From Euclidia mi (taxonomy: Eukaryota; Arthropoda; Insecta; Lepidoptera; Erebidae), in NCBI GenBank assembly GCA_944739405.2, contig OX123186.2, forward strand, positions 13,724,995-13,788,994: a stretch of 64,000 nt of DNA. Reading direction: 5' to 3'. Under the pieces are notes generated by a model, which saw only the letters and a program-made list of their open reading frames with translations, searched no databases and had not been told where the DNA came from. Below, piece after piece: positions 10,892-20,396 of the stretch. Within the stretch, counting starts at the first letter, position 1; the number at the start of each line of letters is the position of its first letter. The position numbers were made by a program, and so were the translations under genes.

Positions 10892-11706
10892 ATACTGCAG
10901 CCTATCTGTTGTCTTATCTTGGACTTTAAATCACAAGATGTGTCAATAAAAACGTTGTTAGTACATGTACTAACCCTATCAAATAAATTGTAAACCCAAG
11001 GCTCTTTGCCTTGCTGTAAATTGTATGCTAATAGTTTAGCAATCTGTCGCTTAATATAAAATGGCAGATACATTGTATCTTTCGTTAAAGTAAATTTACT
11101 AATAAATTTATTAGTGTCAAAAAAGAATATTGCGTCACTATGACGACAAGTTATATTATACAATAACATATTTAACGTGTGTATGTGCATGTTTTCTGTA
11201 TGTGTTATGTTATTTGAGTATGGCAAAGCACATAAAATAAATTTACACCTAAATTTTGAATTAAGTTCTAATAACACTTCAACACATTGTATGATATCCT
11301 GTCTCGATACAGTTAAACTGTTACCAAACAATAATATGGCTGGATTACTCTCATCTAAGGGGTGTAACCTAATCTGATTCACTAAACTAGTGTAACTATC
11401 CCCTGGTCTACAATAATTTATTACATACTGATTTGTATACTCACTGAGAAGACTACCAAAATTATGACCTAGTCTATCAGAAAAGATGTAGGTTTTATTA
11501 GTTGATGTAGAAAGCCTAGATTTAATCATATTTGATTGCAAAGGCGATTGGTTTTGTAAATTATTAGAAAAAATCTCAGGTAGTATGGTACTCAATGGCT
11601 CTGTTGGGATTAGAGCATGAGTACAAGAACACGAGAGCTTATTGGTCAGAGACTCATACATTTCTGCATTACATTTCACCAAGTCTACGAGCTCACTTGC
11701 CTCCAC
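10888..11706 (-). CDS. LINE ORF1 with degenerate SGNH/esterase-like domain (5' part separated by an insertion)
   Basis: The open stretch codes 272 residues. It has no ATG because its real N-terminus lies beyond the nested insertion at 11757-12338, where the same reading continues (heptad-rich sequence near 12340-12466). Blocks such as YIFSDRLG, CRPGDSY and ILLFGNSLTV followed by a C-terminal YIKRQIAKLLA resemble the block order of the SGNH esterase domain in CR1-type ORF1 proteins, without a clean GDS catalytic motif. Role by family: RNA-binding/membrane-associated RNP protein. The stop overlaps the ORF2 frame. Confidence 0.55.
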   Translation of the reverse strand: MEASELVDLVKCNAEMYESLTNKLSCSCTHALIPTEPLSTILPEIFSNNLQNQSPLQSNMIKSRLSTSTNKTYIFSDRLGHNFGSLLSEYTNQYVINYCRPGDSYTSLVNQIRLHPLDESNPAILLFGNSLTVSRQDIIQCVEVLLELNSKFRCKFILCALPYSNNITHTENMHIHTLNMLLYNITCRHSDAIFFFDTNKFISKFTLTKDTMYLPFYIKRQIAKLLAYNLQQGKEPWVYNLFDRVSTCTNNVFIDTSCDLKSKIRQQIGCSI

Positions 11707-11756
11707 TATACGCTTGCTCAGCTCTTGTTGAGAAGCCTGGTATTTGTTAAAAATCT

Positions 11757-12338
11757 CATTTAAGTCAGAAGACCGTCAAGAACTGTTGCGGCACGGCTCC
11801 TGTGGAGCCTGGTGCAACCCTGCGCGCTGCCGCTCCGAACACACCCGTGTACATCTCTCGCCTGCACTACACCACTAAGGCGGAGGAAATCGCGGAGTAC
11901 CTGCGCCAAAAGTCCAACTACATGCCGAGAGTACAGCTGCTGGAGTCGCGACGCAACGTCAACTTCAAGGCGTTTGTGGTGCGGATCCCGAAGTGCTTTC
12001 TGCCTGTTGTTATGAAGGAGGACTTTTGGCCGAAAGGTGTGGTGTTCCGTCGCTTCCGCGGACAAGTGCCACCAGAACGCACAACATTATCGTGGCCGTA
12101 GATAAGTGAAGCAATTTTAACATAGTATATAAGTATATTTCTATTAATTACTAACAAAAATTGTATATTGTATGTATGTTAGTATGTAAGGTATGTATCT
12201 AAATAAAAATATGTATGTCAAACCTTTGTCTAGTACCCATAGCACAAGCTCTGCTTAGTTTGGGGCTAGATGATGATGCATGTAATATATGTATTGTGTA
12301 TTTACTTATTTAAATAAATTGATTGAAATTGATTTCTC
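11757..12338 (+). mobile_element. Nested CR1-type LINE fragment (ORF1 C-terminus joined to 3' UTR)
   Basis: Opposite in orientation to the LINE it interrupts. 11802-12101 encodes a C-terminal ORF1 domain (VYISRLHYTTKAEEIAEYL, VVRIPKCFLP, FWPKGVVFRRFRG), the RRM/FP-like fold common in lepidopteran CR1 ORF1. The stop is followed by a typical 3' UTR ('acccatagcacaagctctgcttagtttggggctag') ending in attga-type repeats. ORF2 is absent, so this copy is internally deleted. Confidence 0.7.
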
Positions 12339-12466
12339 TAAGTAACAGTTCTTCCCTCAAGCGATGAGTATCAGTTTCATACACTAACCTACTTTGTTCC
12401 AAATTTCTAGAGTACTCAGATAGTTGATTAACTAAGTTTATGCGCTGTTTTCTGAGATTTAATCTG

Positions 12467-13113
12467 AGATAAAAAACGGGAAATGAATATACTTACAATT
12501 TATGAGAGCTTATTAATCACAGTTTGTGTTTGTCGCCAAACAAACAATTTGATTTGGAACAAAATATTTGGAGACCATTAATAATTCAGTATCCAAATCA
12601 AATTTACAACGATCACAGCCAAATTTGGATAAATTATTTTTGTGCCATTATGCCCTCAACTTGGTGTTGTGGTTGTGTATCGAAGGACGTTTCAGAAATG
12701 TATGACTCCCTTAGAATTTTGCTTTTTCTAAATAATAAGATTATCATTCAATATTTGCGTAAAACCTAAAAAAATTGGTGGTAGTTTCGGGTTCTAGGAT
12801 CTTAGGATTTCCTTTTGTGTGCAAAAATAAGAACAAAACTCGCAAGTTATACTTGGAAGATTGCAACAATTCTCGAGGAGGCACCGTGCTGCCCGTGCTG
12901 GTAGTTGAAAATCTAATGGGCTAAATATCTTCTAGGGTTATGTAGTTTAAGCTAAATATGCGGTGCATCAGTAACCCTTTACTAAATATTAGACGGGTAG
13001 TGAAAGTACTTGCTAGCTGGCATTATTTATAAAAAAGCTATCCGTATTCATTAAAGTACAGAGTAGCTGTTTGTACCCAATTCTTCATTCGTAAATACAG
13101 TTAAGTAAAACAC
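12467..13113 (+). repeat. Long unclassified repeat, copy A segment 3
   Basis: Matches copy B 22140-22760 ('cagtttgtgtttgtcgcca', 'aacaatttgattt', 'gggttctaggatcttagga'). ORFs here are incidental. Ends at the LINE target duplication. Confidence 0.8.
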
Positions 13114-13123
13114 TATAATCGTC

Positions 13124-14070
13124 TCCTTGGCTGTTCAATCTGTTCATGGACAGTTGTTTGCCCGATTTGAAAGATTCTGAATGTGGATTAAGAATGAGTG
13201 AGTCAGTGTTTAAGACCCTGCTATACGCTGACGATCAAGTTCTATTTGCATCGTCAGCTTCGGAATTGCGGCAGATGGTCACCACGATGAATGAGGCGTA
13301 TAAGAAGAAATGTATGAAAGTGAATGTAAACAAAACCAAAGTCATGGTCATAGAGAGGGATAGTGTAACTGAATGTGACGTAATGATAGAAGATGAAAAA
13401 GTGGAGCAAGTGAACGAGTTTGTGTATTTAGGGTCTTTGTTTACGAGGGATGGAAAATGTGAGGGAGATATTGAAATGAGAGTGAAAGCAGGAAATAGTG
13501 TGAATGGCGCCTTACAGTCCACCATCAGCAATGGTATTATCCCAAGGCAAGCTCGCCTTGCTATACTGCAGGGAGTTTTGGCGCCAACGCTGATGTATGG
13601 TAGTGAATCATGGGTATGGCAGAAGAAGCATGAAAGTAGAATCAATGCTGTGCAGATGAGAGCTTTGAGGAGTATGTGCGGAATAAGGCTGATAGATAAA
13701 GTGAAAAACAGTGTGATACGAAGTGTGGTCTAAAAGAAGATGTAGTGACAAAGATTAAAAAAGGAATGTTGCGTTGGTTTGGACATTTGGAACAGATGGA
13801 TGAAAGAAGAAATACAAAAGGAGTGTATCGTGCGAGAATGAATGGAAATGTCGGTAGGGGACACCCTAAGCGGACGTACGCCGACCAAATAGGTGACGTA
13901 TTGAGAAAGGGCCATATCAAAAGTACCCATAACCGACGCGCATGCATGATGAGGTTAATGAATGTCGAGGAAGCGAAAGAGGTATGTTTGAACCGAAGCA
14001 TGTGGCGTTCCATAGTCTCTGCCTACCCCAATGGGAGACAGGCGTGACGATATAGATAGATAGAGATAGA
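13124..14070 (+). mobile_element. 5'-truncated LINE with 10-bp target duplication
   Basis: Flanked by TATAATCGTC at 13114-13123 and 14071-14080; copy B at about 22755 shows the empty site. Coding starts within RT (SPWLFNLF), continues through LLYADDQVLF, YGSESWVW, then MLRWFGHLEQM and ends IVSAYPNGRQA at 14047. One frameshift near 13733-13745 separates the two open stretches. The tail is an (atag)n microsatellite rather than poly(A), as in RTE-like and related clades; exact clade unsure. Confidence 0.85.
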
Positions 14071-14080
14071 TATAATCGTC

Positions 14081-14600
14081 AAACCCTTCAGTAAAACACT
14101 TACAGACAGTACAACCAAAACATCTGACGATTCTATCCTTCGCGATGAAGCAACAGCAAGTTTTTACGCTCAACGCAATACAGCATGGTATATTATGCTC
14201 CTAAACTCGGCAAACTTCGTTGATCCATTGGACTTTGTCGTGAACAAATCAGCTGCCATTAAACTGTGCTTATTACAACTATTACAATACAGGTGGAATT
14301 ACAGGCCTACAACTTTAACGGACACCAATCATATGAACAGATTTGTGAATTAGATAAACTGTTTCAGAAACTTTTTGGTTTGGTCAGATTTTGGGTAGTT
14401 AGTTTTTCTCAGTCCGTAAAACGGAACGTTTACCACATATTCGTTCAATACGTGTTCTAAAACAGCAACATCATATATCGTACTAAACATAAATTAGGAC
14501 ACTTAGGAGGATAGTTGCAATACATCATGCAGCACACGCCAAGACGGGCGCTAACAAATAGTTCAAGATTTCGGACCTCGCTGCGCCACCCCGGTTCTAC
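14081..14600 (+). repeat. Long unclassified repeat, copy A segment 4
   Basis: Matches copy B 22780-23660 ('ttttacgctcaacgcaa', 'aactcggcaaacttcgttgatcca', 'ggtggaattacaggcctacaac'; copy A lacks several hundred bp present in B). From about 14410 it instead matches 30877-31035. Confidence 0.75.
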
Positions 14601-14775
14601 ACAATCATTTGTCAGAAACGCAAACACTCCTTCGCTGTGATGTGTTTCCCTAACGAAAATGCTTCTGCAATCTCAATATAATCTGTTTTACGAAGCTTAC
14701 TCATTGTAAAGAATTGCTTGATACGTGCATTTATAACAGCGTGTTTTTCTAGTGTTTTTAAACTATTAGGGGTTA

Positions 14776-15648
14776 AAGTATGAAATTGCCGATTTGTACT
14801 GAAAATCAAAATTGTTTTTTTTTATATTAACATCAGATCGAAAAAAACTATAGTGAATAACACCATGCTGAGACCACCAAACAGTTACCATTACCTTTTT
14901 ATTGGTAAGCTTTGCTTTAGGACACTGTTGTGGGGTTTGACTTGGGTCAGCCATTGCATTTTTCTTTTAAGGTTATCATAAAGAATCCACTTTTCATCAC
15001 ATGTCACAATTCGATCCAATATTCCTTCATTTCTATATCGATTCAACAAGGCAACACAAGTTTCAACACGCGTTTCTTTCTGCAGATTAGTCAAATCAAG
15101 AAAATAAAAAATACGAAAAATGAGGAATCCATTTTTCGTATTTTTTATTTTCTTGATTTGACGCAAATGAGTTAATATTGTGGGTAAGGTAATGTTAAAC
15201 CATGCCGCTAATTCCTGGGTAGTTTGACCAGGATCGGCTTTCGCCACCTCTCTTAATTCATCGTTATTCACCTGTGTGGGCGGTATTCCTCGTGGCTCGT
15301 TCTTCAAGTCAAAGTTGCCATCGCGAAAGTTTTTAAACCAAAATCGCACGGTGCGTTCATTAGCAGACCCCTCTCCGAACGCAACATTGATATTGCGGGC
15401 TGTTTCTGCCGCGTTACTTCCGCGTCGGAACTCGTATTAAAAATCACTCGAATTTTCGCAGTATCCATCTTTCTTGTCTAAGTTTAATAACAAAAACAAT
15501 TGAAAGTCGATATTCAAATGTTTCACATTTTTAAAACATTACATTATAGAAACCATGTGAAAAAAGTTTCATTCAAAAACCTCAAACCATGAAGATTTTA
15601 TGTCAATTCAAAGTACCTATTACAATAAAACGGCAATTTCATACTTTT
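14776..15648 (-). mobile_element. Internally deleted mariner-like element
   Basis: Inverted ends share AAGTATGAAATTGCCG (14776 on +; reverse complement ending near 15648) next to TA dinucleotides. The minus strand encodes mariner transposase blocks: WFKNFRDGNFDLKNEPRG, PPTQVNNDELREVA, TTQELAAWFNI, RIVTCDEKWILYDN (second catalytic Asp region) and VMVTVWWSQHGVIHYSF (third block). A frameshift, a deletion and an inserted palindrome (15090-15162) inactivate it. Confidence 0.85.
15090..15162. repeat. Perfect snap-back palindrome inside the mariner gene, 32-bp arms, 9-nt loop
   Basis: Arms 15090-15121 and 15131-15162 are exact reverse complements around GAGGAATCC. The right arm is not expected in mariner transposase, so it looks like a templated fold-back copy of the left arm (or vice versa). 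Confidence 0.95.
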
Positions 15649-16215
15649 ATTTATTTATTTATTTATTTATTTCTTTATGCACAAACATGGTGTACAAAGG
15701 TGGACATAATGCCATAAGGCATTTTCTACCTGTCAACCTTAAGGTGGTGCAGAGATAACAGTGGTAGGTGCATTTTATTAAGTATAAATTTAAATACTAG
15801 TTATAAGGAAAAACAATAAAAAAATTGGTTGCCTGTAAAGTCGGTATACGGGCGAAAGTTTTACGTGACAACGACTTTGAGTGGTAAAATAATTTTAATG
15901 TGAATATTCATTCGTATAGTAGGAAGAAGGATGAAAGACGCGTGCCTTTCACTTTTTATGTCTGTCTCTCTCGCTCTTAGGCGGGACGCGTGCCTCTCAC
16001 TCGCTCTCATTGTGAGCGCATAACGTGAGCGGAGCGTAACGCAGTTTCTTGAAGTGTCACCCGGCAAACCAATTTATAAGACGTTGTCACGTCAATAATT
16101 ATATACATAATAGGGATAAAATACATACAATATATTATATATTTCTATAAATACATACATAAACATAAATCTATATACACCTAAATATACATACATACAA
16201 TATATACATAAATAC

Positions 16216-18237
16216 TTATAATAATGGATGAGATTGATGTGCTGATTCCTTCAATCTCTCAAAAAGAAGCTCTCGAACTTTCATTTTGAAAGCATAACGG
16301 TTGGTGGACAATCTGATTTCAGGAGGGAGTGTATTCCATAAAATAATAGACTGCACAACAAAAGAAGAGTTAATGAACCCAGTAGTGTGACTGGGGCAAG
16401 AAAGAAGAAGATTATGAGAAGAACGAAGATCTCTCTCATGGATAGAAGATAGATATTGGAAGTATGAGGTGAGATAAGTTGGAGGGGAAGGGGACTTGAG
16501 AATAGAGAAGAGTGTAGTAAGAGCACGCAAACACCGGCGTTGACGAATTGGTAACTATCTAAGTTCGGAACGATAAGTAGAGACGTGGTCATACTTACGA
16601 AGATTGTAAATGAATCGAATGCAGTTATTGAGAAGTCGGTCGTACTTATTGAGATATTCTGCATTCAGGTCATAATAGCACACATCACCATAGTCGATTA
16701 TGGGAAATATTAAGGCCTGCACAAGCATTGTCTTAGTCTTGGAAGGAAGGAAGTTTTTGAGGCGGTATAGTGCTCGAAGAGTTCCGGTGACCCTCTGACT
16801 AACATTAGTCACCTGGGCTTGCCAATCGAGAGTGGAATCGATGTACAGGCCTAGGTCTTTTACGGATGCACTGTACGGAATGATTAAACCATTAAACATT
16901 ACAGGAGGTAGTGTTTTCATGTCCAATCTATGCAATAAGCGGCGACTACCTACAATAATGGCCTGGCACTTCGCGGGGTTAACTTCTTAGTCAAATTTCT
17001 GACACCAGTCCATCATTGACTCAAGGTCCCTATTTATGTCGGCAATGGCAACTGACACATCATCCACCCTCGATTGGGAGTACAACTGCAAGTCGTCGGC
17101 ATAAAGATGATACGAACATCGAAGATTTGGAGTTAAAAAGTTAACGAAAATAGAGAATAGTAAAGGAGAGAGAATGCCACCCTGAGGAACACCATGACTA
17201 ATGTTACGCCAACTCGATGTAGTTTCATCGCAGCGCACAGCCTGCTGGCGCTCCTGAAGATAACTTGAGAACCATTCCAATGCATTGGGCGAGATCATGA
17301 GATGGGAGAGGATCGATAGAAGGATATCGTGACTGACGGTGTTGAAAGCGTTAGAGAAGTCGACCAAGGTCAGCACAGTGACCTTAGTGTCCTCCATACC
17401 TGCCCTAACATCGCCAGTCACTTTAAGGAGAGCAGAAGTCGTGCTATGGCCTGGCCTGAAGCCGGATTGCAGTGGACTGAGCAAGTTGTTTTGGTACACA
17501 AATTGAGACAACTGTTTATGTACACAGGCTTCAAGCACTTTGGATATGAAAGGAAGGGTAGAGATTGGACGGAAATGGTTAGGGAGAGAAGGGTTCGTTA
17601 TCTTAGGAAGTGGGATAGCAAAGGCTTTACGCCACAAGGAAGGGAAAGTGCCACTGTCAAGTGAAAAGTTTAAAATGTGGGATAAAGGGAGGATGAGATG
17701 ATCGAGAATCGGGATGATCATGCGGCGGCTGATAGTATCAAACCCCACAACGTTCGATTTTATGGATAGGATAATCTTCTTTACCTCACCAAATGCAATT
17801 GGAGAAAAATTAAAAGCATCAATATTAGGACGGGGAAGCCCTGCAATGTAATCAACAGTAAGACGCATGGTTTGATGATCAAGTTGAGAAGTAGTTGTGA
17901 AATGGTTATTTAAATCATCCAAACCAATCGTGATATGAGGAGTTGTGTGTTGCTGTTTGCCAATACCTAGGGTCCCGGGGAACTTCCAGATACTAGCAGA
18001 GGAAGAAGAATTAATATTGTCGAAGATATGGCGGCGTTTAGCATTGCGTATCATCTGATTACACCGATTCCTTGCAATTTTGTATAGACTCCAGTTCTCA
18101 TCAGACCGCTCCTTTTTGAACTTCCGAAAAGCTCGATCTCGGCGCCTCATGGCCATTTGAATGCCCCTAGTAAGCCAAGGAGCTGGAGGACGTTTCAATT
18201 TAACTCTCCTGATAGGAGCATGTACAAAGATGACCAA
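16216..18237 (-). pseudogene. LINE ORF2, reverse transcriptase and C-terminal domain, two in-frame stops
   Basis: RT blocks in one frame: AIPLPKITNPSLPNHFRPIS, SGFRPGHSTTSALL, LVDFSNAFNTVSHDILL, GVPQGGILSPLLFSIFVN, YHLYADDLQLY (catalytic YADD). A TAA just after 16987 and a TAG just after 16555 break the frame; otherwise it reads on to a C-terminal domain (HTTGFINSSF, WNTLPPEIR) and stops at 16216. The damage is light, so insertion was comparatively recent. Confidence 0.75.
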
Positions 18238-18983
18238 TTAAGCTCAGCAGCATCCTCACGCAGCTTCTCGCTATCCATACGCCCAAAACAACGCATGTGC
18301 AGAACCTTAGGACGGGGTTTAGGAGGTTTAAGGCGATAGGATAGGAAGATGAGATCGTGATGGGAAAAGCAGGGAGCAAGGTATTGGCCATGGGAATGTA
18401 CCAAGGATGGGGCTGAGGTTATAATCAAGTCTAGCCAGGTGTTCCCACCTTCAGTGTTGTGGTGAGTGGGTTCGAGAGGAAGAGTGTGTAGACCGGCAGA
18501 CTCAATTAATTTGATAAGGTTATGAGAGCGAGAGGAATTGATGGCAAGGAGGTCTGTGTTGAAATCTCCCATGATAATATGGTGTGCATACTCCGACCCT
18601 AAAGATTCCTGAATCGATTCGAGACTGGAGAAGTAATTAACGGAGGGAGGACAATATTCAACTCCTAGAACGGTTTTCGCTCCACTGACTGAAACCTCAA
18701 GGAAGAGATACTCAGAAGAAGCAGAATTATTAGGCGGTGAAGATAAGAGAATTTTGTAAGAGAGAGTACAACGGAGATAAATGGCTACGCCACCTCCTCT
18801 CCTATACAATCTATCATTGCGTATAAGAATGAAACCAGGGAGGGGGTAGGAGGTAGATGGTAAATGAGGTTTCAGCCAGCTCTCTGAAATCAGAATGGCA
18901 TGAACGTTAGCATCACTGAACGTTGTATACAGGTCATTGTAATGGCTGGGAATGCTTTGCGCAATATGACAAACATTCAGCAT
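18195..18983 (-). CDS. LINE ORF2, endonuclease domain
   Basis: Starts at an ATG at 18983 that overlaps the stop of the upstream mini-ORF. APE endonuclease blocks: ILISESWLKP, RRGGGVAIYL, EYCPPSVNY, IIMGDFNTDLL, NTWLDLIIT and SHHDLIF. It overlaps the RT frame at 18195-18237; a single frameshift separates the two. Confidence 0.75.
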   Translation of the reverse strand: MLNVCHIAQSIPSHYNDLYTTFSDANVHAILISESWLKPHLPSTSYPLPGFILIRNDRLYRRGGGVAIYLRCTLSYKILLSSPPNNSASSEYLFLEVSVSGAKTVLGVEYCPPSVNYFSSLESIQESLGSEYAHHIIMGDFNTDLLAINSSRSHNLIKLIESAGLHTLPLEPTHHNTEGGNTWLDLIITSAPSLVHSHGQYLAPCFSHHDLIFLSYRLKPPKPRPKVLHMRCFGRMDSEKLREDAAELNWSSLYMLLSGELN

Positions 18984-19129
18984 GTGAGCATGTGCTTTGA
19001 AGTTATATTAAATGCACGCTTGACATAGTCACCAAGCGACTCAGTAGCAGAACAAAAGCTGTCATTGTTAGAAGAATTGACGAAATCATCAGCAGAATGA
19101 AACGAATCATCATCAACATCCGAGAACAT
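18977..19129 (-). CDS. 50-codon acidic ORF upstream of LINE ORF2
   Basis: Begins ATG at 19129, rich in Asp/Ser (FSDVDDDSFHSADDF), and ends TGA at 18977, a few bases past the ORF2 ATG at 18983. It could be the C-terminal remnant of ORF1 or a small upstream ORF used for termination-reinitiation. Function unknown. Confidence 0.35.
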   Translation of the reverse strand: MFSDVDDDSFHSADDFVNSSNNDSFCSATESLGDYVKRAFNITSKHMLTC

Positions 19130-19589
19130 AAACAAATAACATATAATTAATAACAAAAATATATAAACTTAAATATATATGTAAAAAAAAGCATAAACTA
19201 TAAATATATAAATTGTGTACAATGAATTGCACACACTCTTATAATTAATGCAATGTTAACATATCACTGCACCACCTGCCAGCAGACACATACACAAAAA
19301 TTAGAAAAAAATAATCTTAAAGGACAAACTAAATGTTATTATAACTGGACAAAAACATTCGAAGTCTACTAATTTCCGAACGCATCCATAACTGTCACTT
19401 TTACCCCTATTATTAATTTATGTCGATGACGATAACAAATTTGTGTTCATTTTGCGTTCTATAAAGTTCTTAAATGTTGTGAAGGTGTCGTTCATTGTAT
19501 ATTATTATATCTATCTCTCATATGGCCAAAATGTATACAGTGTTCCAAAATGTATGAATACCGCGCGATCGCGTTGATTTCCTCGTTAA

Positions 19590-19800
19590 TAAAGTTGATC
19601 ATCATCTTTTGAGAACATTATGGAGAACTCTCAGACATGCAGGTTTCCTCAAGATGTTTTCCTTCACCGTTTAGCAAGCGATAATTAACAATTTAATACA
19701 CACTTAACTTCGAAAAGTCATTGGTGCCCTGGCGTGCCGTGGATTCGAACCCGAGACCCTCTGCGTAGCAGTCTCTCCACTCGGCTATCGCTCACTCAAC
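19590..19800 (-). repeat. Lepidopteran tRNA-derived SINE, minus orientation
   Basis: The plus strand shows the widespread lepidopteran block 'gagaactctcagacatgcaggtttcctcaagatgttttccttcaccg' (19623-19670) and, further right, the complement of a tRNA-like head with GGGTTCGAATCC (19745-19800). A related copy lacking a clear head is at 32213-32400. Confidence 0.7.
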
Positions 19801-20285
19801 TTAAAGGTGCAAGTCCGAGATGGGCTGCAGACCGCAAACTGCAACCGCAGACTGCAAGCGACACTACAAGTTCCTATGAATCTCTATGAAGTTGATTCCG
19901 AGCGCGGCAACACTGCGGCCTGCAATCGCGACGCGCCGCGTGCGGTCCCGGCACGCAGCGACCGCACGCTACAGATCCAGTGATGTCGCGGACTGCAGAC
20001 AGTTCACACGTACAAAAAGTGTCCATTTTTTCAGAGGATGATGAAGAAAAAATAATTAACTTTGTTGCTGGTCATCCAGTCATTTCTGACACATCGAATC
20101 CAAAATATCGGAATAATTTGGTGAAAAGTAATGGTTCTATAACTCGTGCAGTCGCGGCATGCCGCCGCGCTTGGAATAGAAGCGACTGCTACCGCAGCGC
20201 AGGCAGCACTGTGGTCGACCGCATCCACTAGCCGCAGTGTCGCCTGTGGTTGCAGTCTGCAGCCCAACTCGGAATTGTACCTTAA
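19801..20285 (+). mobile_element. Short TIR element flanked by TTAA, with captured or remnant MADF-like exon
   Basis: Ends read TTAAAGGTGCAAGTCCGAG on + and TTAAGGTACAATTCCGAG on the minus strand from 20285, each followed by GGGCTGCAGAC and a GC-rich subterminal region. An ORF from 19983 encodes DDEEKIINFVAGHPVISDTSNPKYRN (given partly: EEKIINFVAGHPVISD), like the start of the MADF DNA-binding domain found as the second protein of PIF/Harbinger elements. This suggests an internally deleted Harbinger; a TTAA duplication would instead suit piggyBac, so superfamily is open. Confidence 0.6.
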
Positions 20286-20396
20286 AGTTGATCATGCAAA
20301 GCGAAATAATAAAAATTATATCAGTCTTACTGAATAAATTTTCCATTACATTTACTACTTGCATTATTTACTTTCGTATATTTGTGGTAAAGCAGG

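Larger units (their letters stand above)
7405..12466 (-). mobile_element. CR1/Jockey-group LINE, nearly full coding length, decayed
   Basis: Inserted in repeat copy A: flanks carry AGATAAA-type sequence on both sides and join up with uninterrupted copy B at 22110-22140. The 3' end is at the low-coordinate side (tcaaagtcaaagtcaaaatca, read on +). Coding order on the minus strand is ORF1 (11706-10888 plus an upstream portion at about 12340-12466), endonuclease (10891-9968) and RT (9727-8243, broken). A second LINE fragment interrupts ORF1. About 800 bp of 3' UTR shows nothing else. Confidence 0.8.
15650..19310 (-). mobile_element. CR1/Jockey-group LINE with lightly damaged ORF2
   Basis: The 3' end is at low coordinates: (attt)n on + at 15648-15672, directly abutting the mariner end, then a 3' UTR of about 550 bp ('acatggtgtacaaaggtggacata'). 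ORF2 occupies 18983-16216 on the minus strand with one frameshift and two in-frame stops. Upstream is a 50-codon acidic ORF, then non-coding sequence; a full ORF1 is missing. The 5' boundary is approximate. Confidence 0.8.

Noticed and set aside
18995..19310. A full ORF1 for the 15650-19310 LINE
   Set aside because: Only a 50-codon acidic ORF is open; no RNA-binding or zinc-knuckle motif found.
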